Source: Saprospiraceae bacterium (GTDB lineage: Bacteria > Bacteroidota > Bacteroidia > Chitinophagales > Saprospiraceae). Taken from it: a stretch of 64,000 nucleotides of DNA. Both the position numbers and the translations under genes were made by a program. Location: NCBI GenBank assembly GCA_028285545.1, contig JANQPA010000041.1, positions 1 to 64,000 of the forward strand, read 5' to 3'. This document shows, in pieces, positions 16,860 to 26,059 of this stretch. Numbering within the stretch: the stretch's first letter is position 1; every line of letters starts with the position of its first letter. Below the pieces are notes generated by a model. The model was not told the DNA's origin. It saw nothing but the letters and a program-made list of their open reading frames with translations, and did not search any database.

Positions 16860-18797
16860 TCATGCGTATTCCCCAAATATTTTTTCCACGATCTTTGCAA
16901 ATCTTGGATCCTCTCGCAGGGGGTCCATTTTGCGATCCATTTTCACAAAAGTAATATCGCCAAGTTTATGTTCAACCATATAATCCAGATACTCGAAGGC
17001 TTTATCAAAATCACCCAGCCAGGTATATAGCAAAGCAAGGTCATTGGCTAAACTGATTTCCTTTATTTCTTTATCCATCGCTAATACCTTTGTAAGGCAT
17101 TCGCGGGCTTCCTGTTCCTTGCCTTGCATAGCAAAACAGATGCCCAGATTGGCAGAGCGCGTAAATTGATAGCCTAGTTCCCCTTCTATTTTTTCAAAAT
17201 AAATCTTGGCCTGCACATAGTCCTTTTTGTACAGGCAGGACCAGCCTGCCAATTCATATACAGAGCGGTTGTTTGGGGTAATTTCCAGGGCTCGTTCAAA
17301 ATATTGAATGGCTTCTTCATATTTGCCCAACCATGCCATTACGTCACCATAATACATATTCAGATAAACGGAGAGGGGATCGATTTCAAGGCCTCGCTTA
17401 AATTCTGCAGCTGCTTTTTCCACCCTTCCTGTTACGGCATAAAAGATGGCGCAAGGCATAATGACGTCTGCTCTTCCAGGAGCTATGGTTTTTATCTTTT
17501 TCACCAATTGTTCTGCTCCCTCCCAGTCCCACTCAAAGAGGATCTTATTATTTGCCTGAGCAAAATAGGCTTCCACCAGATCCGGATTCAGGGCAGTAGC
17601 CTTGGAGGCATAGTAGTTGGATTTTTGGTTCGCCTCAGTCCAGGAAATTTGTAAAGAGTATCCCATCATCATGTAGCATACTGCCAGAAAGGCATATGGT
17701 TCTGCAAAATCGGGCTGGAGTTGGATCGCTTTTTCAAAGTGCTCAAGGGCTTTTTGCATGCCTTCTGTTTCCCATTGATTGAAATGGTACTTGCCTTTAA
17801 GATAACTGGTGTAAGCTTCCATGTTATCCGTAGAAGCGTTGACCAAGGATTGCTGATGTTTACTTTCGCTAAGATGCTCTCTCAAACGGTTGGTGATCTT
17901 TTGTGCTATTTCATCCTGGACAGCAAAAATATCTTCCAAGTCGCGATCGTAGGTTTCTGAAAAGAAATGGTAGCCATCAGCACTGTTAATGAGCTGCGCG
18001 GTGATCCGCACGCGATTGCCGGCCTTTCGAACGCTGCCTTCCAATACATGGGCAGCGCCCAGCAAACGCCCGATCTCGCGAACATCCTCATTCCTGCCCT
18101 TGAAAGCGAAGGAAGATGTACGGGCAATTACTTGCAGGCCCTCCACCTTGACCAGGGCATTTAGGATTTCTTCGCTGATGCCATCACTAAAGTACTCGTT
18201 TTCAGGATCGGAGCTCATATTTACAAAAGGCAGTACGGCTATAGATTTTTTTTGCTGAGCCAGTTTGCCTTTTAATTCGGAGCGGGTAGGAACTTTTATT
18301 CCTGAATTACATATTGCATACACTTCAACCGGCGTTTTGACATTCTTAAATTCAAAGTGCCCCAGGGCCTGAGTATAGATGTCATTCTGGTTGTGCAATT
18401 CCTGGTTAACCCGTTCAGATAAAAGAATATTACCAGGCACGCCCAGGCTTTCAACTCTCGATGCGAGGTTGACTCCATCTCCATAGATCTCTTCGGCTTC
18501 AAATACAATATCCCCGACGTGAATACCGATTCTAAGCGGAACCCTTGGGTCTTCTTGTAGTTCTTTCTGGATGGCAATGGCACACTGGACAGCCTCCACA
18601 GCGCTTTCGAAAAGACTAAGGGAGCCATCTCCAAAATATTGGATCACTTCGCCATGCCAGATCTGATGTTGGCCTTCGATGGCTGTTCGGTGTCGTGACC
18701 GAATGGTTGCTGCCTTCTTTTCATTTTCCTGCATCAAGGCGGTATATCCAACAATATCGGTAAACATGATGGCCGCAAGCCGGCGATTTCCTCGCAT
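16860..18797 (-). CDS. Class III nucleotide-cyclase domain fused to TolB-like and TPR domains
   Basis: A 645-residue protein without signal or membrane segments. The cyclase domain (1-165) has the metal Asp pair at 14 (MFTDIVGYT) and 57 (YFGDGS) and the catalytic Asn110 and Arg114 (GDGVNLASR). At the nucleotide-selecting positions, however, Gln53 replaces the usual Lys and Glu103 replaces the usual Asp. Product specificity (cAMP, cGMP or none) cannot be predicted. Next comes a FlgO/TolB-N-like domain (about 190-320, KSIAVLPFVNMSSDPENEYFSDGISEEILNAL), then about seven TPRs (330-630). This architecture is frequent in Bacteroidota and Rhizobiales. It converges on the serine hydrolase gene with 21 bases between stops. 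Confidence 0.9.
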   Translation of the reverse strand: MRGNRRLAAIMFTDIVGYTALMQENEKKAATIRSRHRTAIEGQHQIWHGEVIQYFGDGSLSLFESAVEAVQCAIAIQKELQEDPRVPLRIGIHVGDIVFEAEEIYGDGVNLASRVESLGVPGNILLSERVNQELHNQNDIYTQALGHFEFKNVKTPVEVYAICNSGIKVPTRSELKGKLAQQKKSIAVLPFVNMSSDPENEYFSDGISEEILNALVKVEGLQVIARTSSFAFKGRNEDVREIGRLLGAAHVLEGSVRKAGNRVRITAQLINSADGYHFFSETYDRDLEDIFAVQDEIAQKITNRLREHLSESKHQQSLVNASTDNMEAYTSYLKGKYHFNQWETEGMQKALEHFEKAIQLQPDFAEPYAFLAVCYMMMGYSLQISWTEANQKSNYYASKATALNPDLVEAYFAQANNKILFEWDWEGAEQLVKKIKTIAPGRADVIMPCAIFYAVTGRVEKAAAEFKRGLEIDPLSVYLNMYYGDVMAWLGKYEEAIQYFERALEITPNNRSVYELAGWSCLYKKDYVQAKIYFEKIEGELGYQFTRSANLGICFAMQGKEQEARECLTKVLAMDKEIKEISLANDLALLYTWLGDFDKAFEYLDYMVEHKLGDITFVKMDRKMDPLREDPRFAKIVEKIFGEYA

Positions 18798-18926
18798 AAG
18801 TTTGCAGTTTGTTTTATAGGTTATTCGACTAATAACTTTTCTCCCTATTGGTCAAACGGAGAGCAATAGATTAAAGATACTATTTTTGAGAAAGTGTAAC
18901 GAAAGTTTGGTTTTTTGAATCCTTTC

Positions 18927-20081
18927 TCAATCCTTATTCTTTAGTTTTTCAATCACCTCCATCGTCATTTTTCGACGATTTTCATTTTTGGTATTTTCCA
19001 AAGAAAGCTCATAATTTTTAATTGCAAGCTTGGTTACTCCCTTCTTGGAGTAGGCTTCCCCTAGTCTGAAATATCCTCGGGCTGAATTTGGATAGGTTTC
19101 AAGATTCAAGCTATAAATGGTGATAGCTTCTTCCAATTTATTTTGTTTAATTAAAAAATTCCCCAGGTTATCTAATTCATTTTCGTTCAATATGTAATCT
19201 TCAGGATTGTTTGTTTTTATTGATCTGTATAAGGCTATTGCAGTATCAATTCCATTTTCTTCAATTTCTTTAAGTAAAAGTTCATAAATAGAATGGCCTT
19301 TAAGAATGAATACTAAACCTTTTTCCAAAGCACTTATTGCTGTTGAATAATTATGTCCCATCCTTTCGAAAACTTCGTTTGTAAACATTAGATCCTCATA
19401 CTTCCTACGCTCAATTATATTAACAAATTCCTTGAAACGGTCAGGGCTAACCAGTTGATCAGAACCTCCTACTGCCATAAAAAGTTTTACAGGCAAAGCT
19501 TTATTTTTTTCATAGAAGGACTGTTCCTTTTCAAACAATCCCAGACGCGGGATCAAAGGTATTCCGGCCAAAATATAATTTTGAAACAGGTCTGTTTTTG
19601 TAAACAAATAATTTGCCCCAAAATACCCTCCAGCAGACCAGCCAAAAAATATTCGTTTAGAAGGATCTACTCGATATTTGGATTCTATCTTTGGAATAAG
19701 CTCCTTTTCAAAAAAATCAATAAACTTATCGCTGTAAAAGTCTAAATTTCTCTTGGCTCCTTGACCCCATCCTTGTTCAAAGGAACCATAAGAAATGCCA
19801 ACTGTAATGTGGGAAGGTTTGCCATAATCAACAAAATAAGACAAATCTGTTGCGGCTCCAAAAAAAACATCTGCGTCGGTTAGATATAAAACAGGGAATT
19901 TAATATTTTCATCTTTATGATAGGTGTAAGGAAGGAATACTTTAATCACAATATCTTTAGATGGAGCGTATTCTGAGACGAGCTCAAATTGTTCGGTATG
20001 AGCAATGGTCACATTGTCTTGTGCCTGTATACCAATAAAAAAGAATTGACAAATTAGGAATAAAGGGATTGAAAATTTCAT
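18927..20081 (-). CDS. Exported esterase (alpha/beta hydrolase) with TPR tail
   Basis: A 384-residue protein with a signal peptide ending near residue 20 (IGIQAQ). It belongs to the esterase D/IroE-like alpha/beta hydrolases: residues 35-270 include FPVLYLTDAD, the nucleophile elbow GWSAGG with its Ser, and a likely catalytic His in RMGHNYS. Residues 290-375 form TPR-like repeats (LGNFLIKQNKLEEAITIYSLNL, YFRLGEAYSKKGVTKLAIKNY). Substrate is unknown; siderophore esters are hydrolysed by some relatives. It appears monocistronic. Confidence 0.87.
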   Translation of the reverse strand: MKFSIPLFLICQFFFIGIQAQDNVTIAHTEQFELVSEYAPSKDIVIKVFLPYTYHKDENIKFPVLYLTDADVFFGAATDLSYFVDYGKPSHITVGISYGSFEQGWGQGAKRNLDFYSDKFIDFFEKELIPKIESKYRVDPSKRIFFGWSAGGYFGANYLFTKTDLFQNYILAGIPLIPRLGLFEKEQSFYEKNKALPVKLFMAVGGSDQLVSPDRFKEFVNIIERRKYEDLMFTNEVFERMGHNYSTAISALEKGLVFILKGHSIYELLLKEIEENGIDTAIALYRSIKTNNPEDYILNENELDNLGNFLIKQNKLEEAITIYSLNLETYPNSARGYFRLGEAYSKKGVTKLAIKNYELSLENTKNENRRKMTMEVIEKLKNKD

Positions 20082-20475
20082 TTTATATCAAGTTTAGCTA
20101 TTTTTAATTTTCTCGGATGGTTTCAAAAATTTGATCGAGGGTATTTTTTAAGGCTTTTTTGTTCATGTGCCTTATTAATTGCTTGAATCCCAACAAATTA
20201 AAAGTCCCTTTAATTTAACAATAAAAACCCTCTTTAAAACATTTTTTGACTTCTTATTGGGATTTTAAAAATTTTTCTTCCCTTAATTAACCAGGTTTGA
20301 TCCATGTTTTTCATTTTTAATTAAATAGAAAATTATGGCCAGATACGAAATTTTGGATCTTGGTGTTACTGCAGGTTTTTTTCCAAAAATATAAATAAGG
20401 ATAGTTACAGCAGTCAGAGACCACCAGGACCGGTCCCTTAATGGAAAAACCCCATTTGAATAGCCTATAATTATT
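20082..20475. other. Intergenic region without a convincing gene
   Basis: A minus-strand frame at 20283-20516 overlaps the next gene's end and has a hydrophobic centre, but no family, no clean start context and poor codon character; it is not called. No RNA, terminator or promoter of note was recognised. A GGACCGGTCC dyad occurs near 20430. Confidence 0.45.
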
Positions 20476-21129
20476 TTAGTCTGGTTGCTTAATACGCTTA
20501 TTGACTTCAATTTCAATGAATTTAGGGAGATAGCTGGGTGTACAATTTTTGGGTACTACTTCATCTTTGTATAAACCCAATTTTTCGCCTATTGCGATAC
20601 ACCTGGATCGGTATGGTGAATCAAAAATGCCGATCCAGCCTGTGGTAAAATTCATAGCCCATTGAACTTCGGGCTCTTCCCCTGCCATTTTTTCTTCAAC
20701 AAGAGAAAGTAATTCAGCCGTATTATCATGTTCTGTTTTACCAGTCCATCTTAACCGGGCCTGATAATACCAAAATAGTCGTCTTTTGAGTTTGGAAGGA
20801 CTACTCTCCCAAGAATTTATGAGGGCAATGGTTTTTTTATCCTTAGTGAGTTGGTTGGCCATCAGCCAATCTATTAGATGATTTTGCTCATCGTATTCAT
20901 GACTTTGGATATCCTGATCAAGTTGATCGATAAGTTCTGGTGTGAGCAGTTTTTTATCCATGATCAGGATAGCCAGTTGTCGTGGCATGAATTCACCAGA
21001 AGACCATAGCTCCATGGCTAGTTCGTGATCCTTTTTTATTTCTTTGGCAATTTTTCGAAGGTCCCCCAGTTTGGCACCCTCTTTGCTTATTTGGGTATAG
21101 ATTTCTTGAGCTTTTGAAGTCAAATTCAT
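20476..21129 (-). CDS. DNA alkylation repair family protein (AlkD-like)
   Basis: A 217-residue all-helical protein of the DNA alkylation repair family (PF08713), HEAT-repeat DNA glycosylases related to AlkD. Visible signs are regular amphipathic helices (KLGDLRKIAKEIKKDHELAMELW; PRQLAILIMDKKLLTPELIDQL; WLMANQLTKDK) and the aromatic-rich loop near RLFWYYQARLRW. Some members act on N3/N7-alkylpurines while others lack activity, so the label is family level only. It follows the SDR gene by 30 bases on the same strand and may share its transcript. Confidence 0.82.
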   Translation of the reverse strand: MNLTSKAQEIYTQISKEGAKLGDLRKIAKEIKKDHELAMELWSSGEFMPRQLAILIMDKKLLTPELIDQLDQDIQSHEYDEQNHLIDWLMANQLTKDKKTIALINSWESSPSKLKRRLFWYYQARLRWTGKTEHDNTAELLSLVEEKMAGEEPEVQWAMNFTTGWIGIFDSPYRSRCIAIGEKLGLYKDEVVPKNCTPSYLPKFIEIEVNKRIKQPD

Positions 21130-21159
21130 TTGAAAAAAAATTTGCTGTTGTTGTTATTT

Positions 21160-22305
21160 TTAACCCTTTCTAGCCTTCCATTTTTCCAGAATATCCTTTT
21201 CTCTATTCATAAATGAGCGTTCTCCTGATAATATATTGTCTCGTCTTTCCTGAGAAACAGCATCTGAATACCACCACTCTTTAGTTGCATTGACAGTTTC
21301 GGACAATGGTCTAAACTCGAGACCAGCTTTAATGGCTTTGCTGTTATCACTTTTAGACATGCCCGCATATTCAGGCAACTGAATCACCCATGGCTGTATG
21401 CCGATTACATTATTTTCTTGTAAAAAATTGACATCATCAATTTGTATGTAGTTGACGGGAGAATTAAAACTGGCATGAATACCATGTACGAAGGCATCCG
21501 TTGTCATATTAAATCCTGGTCCTGAGCCATTATATATTCCTGCTGCTTCATTTTCAAGTAATCTTATCATCCATTCTGCCAGATCTCTTACATCAATATA
21601 TTGCACTACTTCATCCCTTTTTCCAGGAATGATGATATCCCCACCTTTTTCTATTCTTGTCACCCAGTAAGGGAAACGATCAGTAACATCTCCAGGGCCA
21701 ACGATCAAGGTTGGTCTTACAATAATGGATCTTTCTGGCCCAAAAGTATCTATGGTTGCTAATTCTGAGGTTGCTTTCATCACGCCAAATTGGTAGGTCC
21801 GCTTTTCCTGTTCGCTAGCATCTTGAGGTATTTCGGTAACCAAAGGTCTGTTTTCCGAAAAATCATCACCTGTGAAGGGGTAAAAAACACTAATCGAAGA
21901 AGTATACATATAATACCCAACGTTGTCAACCAATAGTTTAGTGGAGTCTTCAGTCCATTTGGTTCTTCGACCGGAATTATCTATAACTACATCCCATTTT
22001 CTGTTTTTTAGTGCTTCCAAATTGTTTTCCCGGTCTCCTACTAGTTTTTCAACTTTAGTAAAAAGCTCTTGATGGATTTTTGGTACTGTTTTTCCTCTGG
22101 TGAAAGTGGACACCTCATGCCCTCTTTCTAAAGCATATGCAATTTGATGAGGCCCTAGGAAACTGGTACCTCCAAGAATGAGAATTTTTAATTTCTTGTC
22201 ACTCTTTTTATGGTCAAATAGTCTTTTTGCCGGATTGGCTTTTAATAAAGGTGCTAGTCCTAATGCCAGGCCCATACCCAAAAATTTCCGTCTACTTTTT
22301 TTCAT
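21160..22305 (-). CDS. Tat-exported NAD-dependent epimerase/dehydratase family protein
   Basis: A 381-residue protein with a twin-arginine signal, SRRKFLGMGLALGLAP, so it probably folds with cofactor in the cytoplasm before export. The Rossmann motif is GGTSFLGPHQIAYAL (near residue 45) and further SDR features include TLIVGPGD and a C-terminal RPLSETVNATKEWW segment. The canonical catalytic Tyr-x-x-x-Lys is not obvious: the expected region reads RTYQFGVMKA, giving Tyr-x-x-x-Met-Lys and so possibly shifted. Substrate is unknown. It is likely transcribed with the AlkD-like gene downstream. Confidence 0.87.
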   Translation of the reverse strand: MKKSRRKFLGMGLALGLAPLLKANPAKRLFDHKKSDKKLKILILGGTSFLGPHQIAYALERGHEVSTFTRGKTVPKIHQELFTKVEKLVGDRENNLEALKNRKWDVVIDNSGRRTKWTEDSTKLLVDNVGYYMYTSSISVFYPFTGDDFSENRPLVTEIPQDASEQEKRTYQFGVMKATSELATIDTFGPERSIIVRPTLIVGPGDVTDRFPYWVTRIEKGGDIIIPGKRDEVVQYIDVRDLAEWMIRLLENEAAGIYNGSGPGFNMTTDAFVHGIHASFNSPVNYIQIDDVNFLQENNVIGIQPWVIQLPEYAGMSKSDNSKAIKAGLEFRPLSETVNATKEWWYSDAVSQERRDNILSGERSFMNREKDILEKWKARKG

Positions 22306-22397
22306 ATGCTTAGTTTAATGTTTTAAAATTGAAATAATATTAGCAAACAGGATAAGAATACTATATTTCTCATTCAAATTAATTTAGAGTTTTCACC

Positions 22398-22787
22398 TTA
22401 GTCCTGTATAGATTCATTTTCGATTTTATCAAATTTCGATTTATCAGTTGGAGGGATATTTACGATTTCGAATTTTGAATCATCAATATCTTCAAAATCT
22501 ACAATTGAAAGGTATTCCTCAATTATTTTTTCGTCAATTTTTACCTTTCCGCCTCCAGCCCAATGTCGATCTTGGCCATTTTTTTTAACTCCGGAGATCC
22601 AATACTCATCACCTGTTTCCAAATCATAATGATTGCCTGATGTTCCTCCTGATTTAAGTTTTTTAAAGGCCCGATTATTAAAATAAACAGTTTGTCCGGT
22701 TTTTGAAAATTCAACTTTTCCAATCCATGCTTCACCTTTATCATTTTGATTGGTTTTATGTTCAATATACATGATTCGAACTTGCAT
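22398..22787 (-). CDS. Small conserved protein of unknown function
   Basis: I choose ATG at 22787 (MQVRIMYIEHK), giving 129 residues; a longer frame from TTG at 22823 is less likely since family members begin near MVRIMYIE. Members of this small cytoplasmic family are sometimes labelled 1-deoxyxylulose-phosphate synthase by mistake, although they lack any thiamine-enzyme domain. Visible pattern: GEAWIGKVEFSKTGQTVYFNN, then ETGDEYWISGVKKNGQDRH, then an acidic tail rich in Asp/Glu. The first part looks like a small beta barrel. Function unknown. Confidence 0.75.
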   Translation of the reverse strand: MQVRIMYIEHKTNQNDKGEAWIGKVEFSKTGQTVYFNNRAFKKLKSGGTSGNHYDLETGDEYWISGVKKNGQDRHWAGGGKVKIDEKIIEEYLSIVDFEDIDDSKFEIVNIPPTDKSKFDKIENESIQD

Positions 22788-23187
22788 TTTATCTTTTTTA
22801 ATAGATGTTAAGTAGGTAGTCAAATTTAAGTTAATAATGGAGGGCAGCGGACGCAGTCCTCTATTAGGCGCATTTTTTCTTTATTTTTTGAATCAGCAAT
22901 ATCACAAACTTTTATTGAATCCTATTTATGTATGCTTGGTGTAGGGTACCACTTTAGTCAGTTTAGAAAGTATTTATTCCGTATTATCTTTAAGATCCAA
23001 AAAATAGAGGGGACTACAAAGGATCTACTGCTCCTTTTGTAAAGAGGCGTATAAACCTGGATATCTATACTGGAATTCAATGACCAATTCTATCTATTAG
23101 AGGTGACATAAGGCATTGTTTGCCCTACTTTTCTTAATATATATTTACCAAACAAACAAAATTAGTGTAAACAAAACACTAAGTCTC
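22788..23187. other. Intergenic region
   Basis: Divergent promoters for the small protein and the SLC13 transporter must lie here. On the minus strand TAAATTTG (22821-22828) fits TAnnTTTG but has no paired -33 box. On the plus strand TTTG near 23119 and TATATTTA near 23143 give a partial match. A degenerate hairpin with a GGACGCAGTCC core lies around 22829-22866. Confidence 0.4.
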
Positions 23188-24612
23188 ATGCAGCTAACAT
23201 TCGCATCAAGTATTAAACGTCCAATCCTTAAGCAGATTTTCATTTATTTGCTCTGTTTTGGGCTGCCTATTCTATGTGTCCTGCTGCCCTTGGCCTATTT
23301 TCCAATACCTGACTTAAGCATTTCGGAGCAGCGTGTTATTGCCATTTTTATACTTGCTGCCTTTTGTTGGATACTTGAACCTATTCCTATCCATGCCACC
23401 TCTATTTTAATCATTTTTTTAGAATTGGTTTTGATTTCTGATAGCGGTTGGCAATGGCTTCGCCCTGCGGAGGATGAATTATTAAGTCATAAGGAAATTA
23501 TAAGCACTTTTGCCTCACCCATCATTATGCTTTTTTTGGGCGGCTTTTTTTTAGCTAAGGCAGCTACTAAATTTCGGTTAGACACCAATTTAGCCCGAAT
23601 ACTGCTATACCCTTTTGGTGAGAAACCCAAATGGCTTATGCTGGGCTTGATGATGATTACCGCTTTTTTTTCCATGTTTATGAGCAATACAGCTACTGCT
23701 GCTATGATGCTGGCCATTTTGGTTCCAATATTGGCTGTTTTGCCGGATACAGATAAGGGAAGGACCGGATTGGCATTATCTATTCCGATAGCTGCCAATG
23801 TCGGAGGAATAGGAACACCTATTGGGACCCCTCCAAATGCTATTGCTCTTGAATATCTGACGGGAGATGATTCCATTGGTTTTGGTGCCTGGATGAGTTT
23901 TGGGGTTCCGCTTGCCTTAGTTTTATTAGTACTTAGCTGGGCTTTGCTATTGTTTATTTTTCCTTTTCAATCGAAAAAGATTGAATTGAAAATTAAAGGC
24001 CGGTTTTTACAGACTCCAAAAGCCTGGATCGTATACATTACCTTCCTATTGACAATTATCCTTTGGCTAACTGACTTTTTACATGGCATTAATGCCTATA
24101 CTGTGGCCATCTTGCCGGTAGTAATATTTCTAGCTACCAATATTATTAACACCGAAGACATGAAAAAATTGAGCTGGGATATCCTATGGCTTGTTTCCGG
24201 AGGTATTGCATTAGGTTATGCCCTTGACCAAAGCGGCCTGGCAGCTCATTTGGTTCAAAGTATTCCTTTTCAAAACATGTCTGTAATAGCCATTATGGTA
24301 GCGGCGGCCTTTTTAGCAATGATTATGGCCAATTTTATGTCTAATACAGCAACGGCCAACTTGTTATTGCCGATCATTGCGGCTTTGGCTGTAGCCATAC
24401 CAGGTATTCATCAAATTGGAGGAATTAATACACTGATATTAGCTGTTGCATTGTCGGCTTCCCTAGGAATGGCCTTACCCATCAGTACGCCCCCTAATGC
24501 CCTTGCACATGCAACCGGAGAGATTCAAACATCACAAATGGCCAGAATGGGTATTGTAATTGGCCTTATAGGTATTGTTTTAGTTTTTTTAACCCTTTGG
24601 ATAATAGCTTAA
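23188..24612 (+). CDS. SLC13/DASS family anion transporter
   Basis: The first good start is ATG at 23188 (MQLTFASS), giving 474 residues; the upstream TTG at 23116 would add 24 with no support. The protein has 11-12 membrane segments. Two family motifs are present: SNTATAAMM and SNTATANLL (the Ser-Asn-Thr pairs that bind substrate carboxylates), plus GGIGTPIGTPPNAIAL and its repeat ALPISTPPNALAHA. Members carry dicarboxylates, citrate, sulfate or phosphate with sodium. The substrate cannot be told from sequence alone. It is followed by a histidine kinase gene after 21 bases, so transport may be linked to signalling. Confidence 0.92.
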   Translation: MQLTFASSIKRPILKQIFIYLLCFGLPILCVLLPLAYFPIPDLSISEQRVIAIFILAAFCWILEPIPIHATSILIIFLELVLISDSGWQWLRPAEDELLSHKEIISTFASPIIMLFLGGFFLAKAATKFRLDTNLARILLYPFGEKPKWLMLGLMMITAFFSMFMSNTATAAMMLAILVPILAVLPDTDKGRTGLALSIPIAANVGGIGTPIGTPPNAIALEYLTGDDSIGFGAWMSFGVPLALVLLVLSWALLLFIFPFQSKKIELKIKGRFLQTPKAWIVYITFLLTIILWLTDFLHGINAYTVAILPVVIFLATNIINTEDMKKLSWDILWLVSGGIALGYALDQSGLAAHLVQSIPFQNMSVIAIMVAAAFLAMIMANFMSNTATANLLLPIIAALAVAIPGIHQIGGINTLILAVALSASLGMALPISTPPNALAHATGEIQTSQMARMGIVIGLIGIVLVFLTLWIIA

Positions 24613-24633
24613 TCCTAAATTTTCAAATTAAAA

Positions 24634-25986
24634 ATGACAACATTGACTGTTTCTCCTTCACATATCGACTGGCTAAAAAAAGCTTATTTCTCTGATCCAG
24701 AGAAGCGAATTACTCTACAAAAGGGGCAGGTTTTGTTGCGTCCTAACCAGCATAACGAAAGGCTCTTTTTTGTAATTCGGGGAGTTCTTACTGGCTATAT
24801 AAAAGATGAATTGGATGAGCCATTTGAAATATTTAGATCTGGAAAAAATCAGCTGGTAGGGGCCTATAGCTTTTTCTCCAAGACACATAAAAGTTATTCT
24901 ACAGTAAGGGCGGAAGAGGAGGCCCTCATAGCTTTTATCGAAATGGATGATCTGGATCAGAAAGAAGCAAACTATGCTGCTTTTGCGGAGCGGATTCTTC
25001 CCATCATAGTTGAGGAGATCTATATGCGTCAATTATTAGCTACTCAGCTAAGCATCGAACGCCAAAAAACGCTTCGAAAATTGAATCAGGCTGAAAAACT
25101 AGCAGCTCTTGGCCAAATGGCAGCAGGCCTGGCTCATGAACTAAATAATGCCATTGGGGTGATTGAAAAAAAATCGGAGTGGCTAGTAGAAAGAATATCT
25201 GAATATGTACAAAAAAAGGACAGTCATGGACTGTATCATTTTTTTGAAAAAGGCCTACAACATGGGCAAAATTTACCCACTAAAGCTGTAAGGCAGCGCA
25301 AAAAGGAAATTGAACATAATTTTCAACTGCCTCCCAATCAGGCCAAGAATATTGCAAAAATTGGATTAAGCGATAAAGAGATTAAAGAATTCCTGCCGGA
25401 TTTGTCTTCCTCTCTTCAGCGCATTAATTATTACTATGAAACTGGCCTAGCCATCCATGATATGCTCATTGCGGCAAGGCATGCTAGTGAGGTGGTTCGT
25501 TCTGTTCAACAGTTAGGCACTGATACCCGACTTAATATTAATCAGTTAGATATTAATGGAACCATCAGGGACGCTTTGGCCATTTTGGACGACATTAGTC
25601 AACATATTGAAATCAGTCTTGATCTGCAAGATGTTCCGGAAATCACCGCCCATACCAATGATTGGGTTCAGGTTTGGGTCAATTTGATAAAAAATGCTAT
25701 TGAAGCTTTAATATCTAGCAATACCCAAAAGCCATTGATAAAGGTTTCATCATTTGTAAAGAACAAAAAGATCTGGATCAATATAGAAGATAACGGTCCA
25801 GGCATTCCCAGTGTGCTCCAGAAGAAGATTTTCCAACCCAATGTGACCACTAAGGTTAATGGTTTGACTTTTGGCTTAGGTTTGGGCTTGTCAATCGTAC
25901 AAAGAATTGTGCAGTCTTATAATGGAGAAATAGAATTAGAGAGTGCGCCAGGGAAAACAATTTTCAGCATTTGTATTCCAGTTTAA
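24634..25986 (+). CDS. Soluble histidine kinase with N-terminal cNMP-binding-like domain
   Basis: A 450-residue protein with no membrane segment. The N-terminal domain (15-130) has a Crp/cNMP-binding pattern: ITLQKGQVLLRPNQHNERLFFVIRGVLTGYI and a VGAYSFF stretch. A linker precedes the HisKA H-box (GQMAAGLAHELNNAIGVI), with an insertion of roughly 100 residues (190-290) before the ATPase domain: N-box WVNLIKNAIEAL, G1 DNGPGIP, G2 GLGLGLSIV. It should phosphorylate the receiver at 26060-26542. The stop codon lies inside a 54-bp palindrome (25981-26034). cAMP binding is possible but unproven: the domain may bind another ligand. Confidence 0.88.
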   Translation: MTTLTVSPSHIDWLKKAYFSDPEKRITLQKGQVLLRPNQHNERLFFVIRGVLTGYIKDELDEPFEIFRSGKNQLVGAYSFFSKTHKSYSTVRAEEEALIAFIEMDDLDQKEANYAAFAERILPIIVEEIYMRQLLATQLSIERQKTLRKLNQAEKLAALGQMAAGLAHELNNAIGVIEKKSEWLVERISEYVQKKDSHGLYHFFEKGLQHGQNLPTKAVRQRKKEIEHNFQLPPNQAKNIAKIGLSDKEIKEFLPDLSSSLQRINYYYETGLAIHDMLIAARHASEVVRSVQQLGTDTRLNINQLDINGTIRDALAILDDISQHIEISLDLQDVPEITAHTNDWVQVWVNLIKNAIEALISSNTQKPLIKVSSFVKNKKIWINIEDNGPGIPSVLQKKIFQPNVTTKVNGLTFGLGLGLSIVQRIVQSYNGEIELESAPGKTIFSICIPV

Positions 25987-26034
25987 TTTAAGAGTTGCAG
26001 GCGGTGGCCGCCGCCTGCAACTCTTAAATTAAAC
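25981..26034. terminator. 54-bp palindrome with embedded stop, between kinase and receiver genes
   Basis: Perfect 24-base arms (25981-26004 and 26011-26034) with a GC-rich six-base loop. The kinase TAA is at 25984-25986, in the left arm. No U run follows, and the receiver gene starts 26 bases beyond. It may attenuate transcription or set relative amounts of kinase and receiver; a 3'-end stabiliser role is also possible. Confidence 0.7.
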
Positions 26035-26059
26035 ATATCCATTATTTAAATTTATAAAA

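Noticed and set aside
16860..18797. Firm call as adenylate cyclase
   Set aside because: The residues that select ATP are changed, so only a cyclase-fold label is justified.
20283..20516. 77-residue minus-strand frame
   Set aside because: It overlaps the end of the AlkD-like gene, has no homologous motif and no promoter; likely chance reading.
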